NCBI RefSeq assembly: GCF_006439015.1
Contig: NZ_RCZG01000008.1
Coordinates: 124,001-188,000 of the forward strand
Length of the DNA: 64,000 nucleotides
Origin: Mycolicibacterium hodleri
Lineage (GTDB): Bacteria; Actinomycetota; Actinomycetes; Mycobacteriales; Mycobacteriaceae
Direction of reading: 5' to 3'
Shown: positions 60,593-64,000 of the stretch, in pieces
How the letters are laid out: each line of letters begins with the position of its first letter
Position numbering within the stretch: position 1 is the stretch's first letter
Notes under the pieces: model-generated
Databases searched by the model: none
Told to the model about the DNA's origin: nothing
What the model saw: only the letters and a program-made list of their open reading frames with translations
Translations under genes and position numbers: made by a program

Positions 60593-61984
60593 ATGCAACG
60601 GCTCAGCGGACTCGACGCCAGCTTCCTTTACCTTGAAACCCCGGCGCAGCCTCTGCACGTGTGCTCGATCCTGGAGATCGACACCTCCACCATCCCCGGC
60701 GGCTACACGTTCGATCGATTGCGCGACGCTCTGAGTCTGCGCATCAAGGCAATGCCGGAATTTCGCGAGAAGCTCGGCGACAACCGCTTCAACCTCGACC
60801 ATCCGGTGTGGGTGGAGGACGAGGACTTCGACGTCGACCGGCATCTTCACCGCATCGGTCTCCCGTCACCCGGCGGCCGTGTCGAACTCGGAGAGATCTG
60901 CGGACACATCGCGTCATTGACCCTCGACCGCAGTCGGCCGCTGTGGGAGATGTGGATCATCGAGAACGTCGCGGGCACCGACGCTCACGACGGCGGCAGG
61001 CTCGCGGTCTTGACCAAGGTGCACCACGCAGGAGTGGACGGTGTCACCGGCGCGAACTTGATGTCGCAGCTGTGTACCACCGAGGCCGACGCTCCGCCGC
61101 CCGATCCGGTGGCGGGAGTCGGCGGTGGATCGGGTCTCGAGATCGCGGTCGGCGGTGCCCTCAAATACGCCACCCGCCCGCTCAAGTTCGCGAACGTGCT
61201 CCCCTCCACGCTTGCCACGGTGGTGGACACCGTCAAGCGGGCGCGCAGCGGGCTGAGCATGGCGGCCCCGTTCGCGGCGCCGAAGACCCGGTTCAATGAC
61301 ACCGTCACCAGTCACCGCAACGTCGCGTTCGCGCAGCTCGACCTCGAAGACATCAAGACCGTCAAGAACCACTTCGGCGTGAAGGTCAACGACGTGGTGA
61401 TGGCCCTGGTGGCGGGGGTGCTGCGGCGGTATCTCAGCGACCGGGACGAACTGCCGGACAGCACGTTGGTCGCCATGGTCCCGGTATCGGTCCACGACAA
61501 GTCGGATCGCCCGGGCCGCAACCAGGTGTCGGGCATGTTCTCCAGCCTTCGGACCGACATCGAGGATCCCGGCGAGCGACTGAAGTCCATCGCCGACGCG
61601 AATTCCGTTGCCAAACAACACAGCGCAGCGATCGGCGCGACGCTGTTGCAGGACTGGTCGCAGTTCGCGGCACCTGCGGTGTTCGGCGTTGCGATGCGCG
61701 TGTATGCGTCCAGTCGGCTGACGAGCGCGCTGCCCGTACACAACCTCGTCGTGTCCAATGTGCCGGGACCGCAGATACCGCTCTACTTCCTGGGGGCACG
61801 GGTCAAGGCGATGTATCCGCTCGGACCGATCTTCCACGGTTCTGGACTGAACATCACCGTGATGTCACTCGACGGCGCCCTGGACGTCGGGCTGATCTCT
61901 TGCCCCGAACTGCTGCCCGACCTGTGGGACATGGCCGACGACTTCGCCGTCGCGCTGGGAGAGTTGGTCGAGGCCACGCACTAG
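60593..61984 (+). CDS. Wax ester synthase/diacylglycerol acyltransferase (WS/DGAT)
   Basis: 463 aa. MQRLSGLDASFLYLETPAQPLHV is the usual start; KVHHAGVDGVTG holds the HHxxxDG active site; PLWEMWIIENV and NVPGPQIPLYFLGARV are the other family blocks. It makes triacylglycerol or wax esters from acyl-CoA. Clearly diverged from the copy at 17212-18630. It lies between panB and the caeA-like gene, which I do not recall from M. tuberculosis. Confidence 0.93.
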   Translation: MQRLSGLDASFLYLETPAQPLHVCSILEIDTSTIPGGYTFDRLRDALSLRIKAMPEFREKLGDNRFNLDHPVWVEDEDFDVDRHLHRIGLPSPGGRVELGEICGHIASLTLDRSRPLWEMWIIENVAGTDAHDGGRLAVLTKVHHAGVDGVTGANLMSQLCTTEADAPPPDPVAGVGGGSGLEIAVGGALKYATRPLKFANVLPSTLATVVDTVKRARSGLSMAAPFAAPKTRFNDTVTSHRNVAFAQLDLEDIKTVKNHFGVKVNDVVMALVAGVLRRYLSDRDELPDSTLVAMVPVSVHDKSDRPGRNQVSGMFSSLRTDIEDPGERLKSIADANSVAKQHSAAIGATLLQDWSQFAAPAVFGVAMRVYASSRLTSALPVHNLVVSNVPGPQIPLYFLGARVKAMYPLGPIFHGSGLNITVMSLDGALDVGLISCPELLPDLWDMADDFAVALGELVEATH

Positions 61985-62040
61985 CCACGCGGTAGTGCCC
62001 TCAACTGGGCCGACGAGGCGTCATGGCAGCATGGACAGCC

Positions 62041-63549
62041 ATGAAGCTCAGACGCGGGGTCCTCGCGGCCGCCTTGGTGGTGCTGCTGGTGGCGGGCTGC
62101 AGCCGATTGGTCGAGGGGCGCGGCGTCGTCGCCACCCCGAGGCCAGGCACCCCGATCAGTTGGTCGCAGTGCGACGTCGCGTCGTCTGACGTTCGCATCC
62201 CCGCCGGTGCCGAATGCGGAATGCTCTCGGTGCCGGTCGATTACGCCAAGCCAGACGGTGACGTCGCGCGGCTGGCGATGATCCGGTTCAAGGCCACCGG
62301 GAACAAGATCGGTTCACTGGTGGTCAACCCCGGTGGCCCGGGTGAGTCCGGAGTGCAGGCGGCCGCCTCATTGGTGGGCGCCATGCCCGATTCGGTCCGG
62401 CAGCGTTTCGACCTCGTCGGCTTCGATCCCCGGGGCGTGGGAGCGTCGACACCGGCGGTGTGGTGCAACTCGGATGCCGACAACGACAAGCTCAGGGCGG
62501 ACCCCGAGGTCGATTACACGCCGGAGGGTGTCGCCCACATCGAGTCGGAGACCAAGGACTTCGTCGCACGCTGTGTTGAGAAGATGGGCGACGAGTTCCT
62601 CGCGAACATCGGAACGGAAAGCGTGGCAAAGGATCTCGATGCCATCCGCATAGCGCTCGGCGATCAGAAGTTGACCTACCTCGGTTACTCGTACGGCACC
62701 CGCATCGGATCGGCGTACGCGGAGGCCTACCCGCAGAACGTGCGCGCGATGATCCTCGACGGTGCCGTCGACCCGAATGCGGACCCGGTCGAGGCCGACA
62801 TCCGGCAGGCGGCTGCCTTCCAGAAAGCGTTCGACGACTACGCAGCGGACTGTGCGAAGGGCCCGAACTGCCCGCTCGGGACCGACCCGACCAAGGCCGT
62901 CGACGTCTATCTCAGCCTCGTCGAACCACTTGTCGAGAATCCGGCCAAGACCAAGGACCCGCGTGGACTGAGCTACAGCGACGCCGTCGTCGGCACCATT
63001 CTTCCGCTGTACTCGCCGAACCTGTGGCGCCACCTCACGCAGGGCCTGTCGGAGCTGAAAAGCGGCTCCGGTGACACCATGCTGGCGCTCGCGGACCTTT
63101 ACATGGGTCGCGACGAGCAGGGGCATTACAACAATTCGACCGACGTGCGCGTAGCCGTCAACTGCGTTGACGAGCCGCCGATCACCGACCGCAAGACGGT
63201 AATCGACGAGGACCGCCGCGCCCGCGAGGTCGCACCGTTCATGAGCTACAAGCAGTTCACCGGAAACGCTCCGCTGGGCACCTGCGCGTTCTGGCCGGTT
63301 CCCGCCACGTCCAAACCCCACCAGATCGAGGTCGCGGGCCTACCGCCCGTGCTGGTGGTGTCGACGACGAACGACCCAGCCACGCCCTACCAGGCCGGAG
63401 TAGACCTGGCCAAGCAACTCGGTGGGTCGTTGCTGACCTTCGAGGGCACCCAGCACACGGTGGTCTTCCAGGGCAACGCCTGCGTCGACGACATCGCCGC
63501 GAAGTACCTGATCGACGTGGTGGTCCCACCGGCGAACGCCACCTGCTGA
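62041..63549 (+). CDS. Secreted alpha/beta hydrolase lipoprotein (TAP-like, CaeA/Hip1-type)
   Basis: 502 aa from the ATG at 62041. Lipoprotein signal: Lys/Arg then VLAAALVVLLVAGC (lipobox, Cys ~20). Alpha/beta hydrolase: SLVVNPGGPGESG (oxyanion), LTYLGYSYGTRIGSAYAEAYP with the nucleophile Ser in GYSYG, TTNDPATPY with the Asp and FEGTQHTVVF with the His. Orthologue position of Rv2224c, a cell-envelope serine protease/esterase. The next gene is a second member, as in M. tuberculosis (Rv2223c). Confidence 0.9.
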   Translation: MKLRRGVLAAALVVLLVAGCSRLVEGRGVVATPRPGTPISWSQCDVASSDVRIPAGAECGMLSVPVDYAKPDGDVARLAMIRFKATGNKIGSLVVNPGGPGESGVQAAASLVGAMPDSVRQRFDLVGFDPRGVGASTPAVWCNSDADNDKLRADPEVDYTPEGVAHIESETKDFVARCVEKMGDEFLANIGTESVAKDLDAIRIALGDQKLTYLGYSYGTRIGSAYAEAYPQNVRAMILDGAVDPNADPVEADIRQAAAFQKAFDDYAADCAKGPNCPLGTDPTKAVDVYLSLVEPLVENPAKTKDPRGLSYSDAVVGTILPLYSPNLWRHLTQGLSELKSGSGDTMLALADLYMGRDEQGHYNNSTDVRVAVNCVDEPPITDRKTVIDEDRRAREVAPFMSYKQFTGNAPLGTCAFWPVPATSKPHQIEVAGLPPVLVVSTTNDPATPYQAGVDLAKQLGGSLLTFEGTQHTVVFQGNACVDDIAAKYLIDVVVPPANATC

Positions 63550-63637
63550 GGACTAGGTCACCGTCGTATCACCGTCCGGTTGCCGACTCGTCTCTGCTCG
63601 CGTCCCGTTTCGCCGCCGAAGCCCTTTGCGTGCAACC

Positions 63638-64000
63638 ATGTTGGCCATGTGGTTGGTGGGCAGGCTGATCGCGGCACTGCTCGCAACCCTGATGACGGCT
63701 ACGTTCACCGGTCCGACGGCGTGGGCCTCCCCCGAGGGGCAGGCCACACAGCAGTACGGTCAGCCGCCGGTCTGGGGTAGCTGCGTCGAGTTCCTCGGTT
63801 CCGTCAACGCCATTCCCACCGCGCAGTGCGGGATGGTCGGCGTCCCCATCGACTACGCGAATCCCGATGGGCCGCAGGCACAATTGGCGGTCATCCGGGT
63901 ACCGGCGACTGGTGACCGCATCGGCGCGTTGATGGTCAACCCGGGTGGTCCCGGCGCCTCTGCCGTCGACACCGTCGCCGCGATGGCAGGCGGTCTCGCC
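63638..64000 (+). CDS. Secreted TAP-like alpha/beta hydrolase (partial, Rv2223c-like)
   Basis: The first ~121 codons; the gene runs off the right edge. A signal peptide (LIAALLATLMTATFTGPTAWA, Sec-type) is followed by ECGMVGVPIDYANPDG-like text and LMVNPGGPGAS, matching the hydrolase just upstream. No lipobox is seen, so it is probably freely secreted. An alternative ATG is at 63647. Confidence 0.85.
   Translation, partial: MLAMWLVGRLIAALLATLMTATFTGPTAWASPEGQATQQYGQPPVWGSCVEFLGSVNAIPTAQCGMVGVPIDYANPDGPQAQLAVIRVPATGDRIGALMVNPGGPGASAVDTVAAMAGGLA

Overview
The window is high-GC actinobacterial DNA, most likely a fast-growing environmental Mycobacterium (Mycolicibacterium). The order cobD - SURF1 - ptpA - ptkA-like HAD - Nif3 - zinc-ribbon protein - RNase H/CobC fusion - CYTH/CHAD - panB - caeA-like hydrolases (44.3-64 kb) follows the M. 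tuberculosis Rv2236c-Rv2223c segment as I remember it. WS/DGAT acyltransferases, MmpS/MmpL, DUF732, F420-dependent (LLM) oxidoreductases and a mycofactocin-type SDR also fit a mycobacterium.

1-28 kb is an accessory catabolic region. It holds an enoyl-CoA hydratase (cut by the left edge), two hydantoinase/oxoprolinase-type HyuA-HyuB pairs, short-chain dehydrogenases, a cyclase-family hydrolase, an HpcH/HpaI aldolase, two TauD/TfdA dioxygenases, a lysophospholipid-type acyltransferase, a TetR regulator, a WS/DGAT acyltransferase, an acyl-CoA ligase, a mycofactocin-type SDR, a quinone oxidoreductase and F420 oxidoreductases. Many genes overlap by ATGA, so they form tight operons. The most notable signal is a 13-bp palindrome, consensus GTATCCnGGATAC, found at eight places, nearly all just upstream of genes or pseudogenes of this region. 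At two genes it overlaps a -10-like TATCCT placed 6-7 nt before the start codon, so it looks like an operator over leaderless promoters. It defines a candidate regulon for an unknown substrate. The TetR gene in the middle is the nearest candidate regulator.

20-33 kb is a decay zone. It contains an acyltransferase remnant that keeps its operator, a DUF732 remnant, a broken larC tail, an IS256-type transposase remnant, a ferritin-like remnant, a frameshifted tyrosine recombinase, a truncated SDR, a frameshifted F420 oxidoreductase and a broken PAS-ANTAR regulator. An intact DUF732 protein and a GGDEF-EAL protein follow. At 32.9 kb lies the 3' half of a tRNA-Val(TAC), starting in the anticodon loop, which looks like an attachment-site scar.

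33-44 kb is mixed: a DUF5994 protein coupled to an MgtA-type Mg2+ ATPase, a two-GAF histidine kinase split by a frameshift, a DUF6319 protein with a LexA-box-like site upstream, a very GC-rich YCII plus ECF42 sigma module with its signature promoter, an IS481 transposase fragment and an ANTAR regulator.

44-64 kb is core chromosome (cobalamin, cytochrome oxidase assembly, PtpA/PtkA, RNase P RNA, pantothenate, cell-envelope hydrolases). A TetR-mmpS-mmpL / XRE-methyltransferase / AraC-VOC block lies between the RNase H and rnpB genes. Calls rest on reading motifs and family resemblance by eye; no database search was run.
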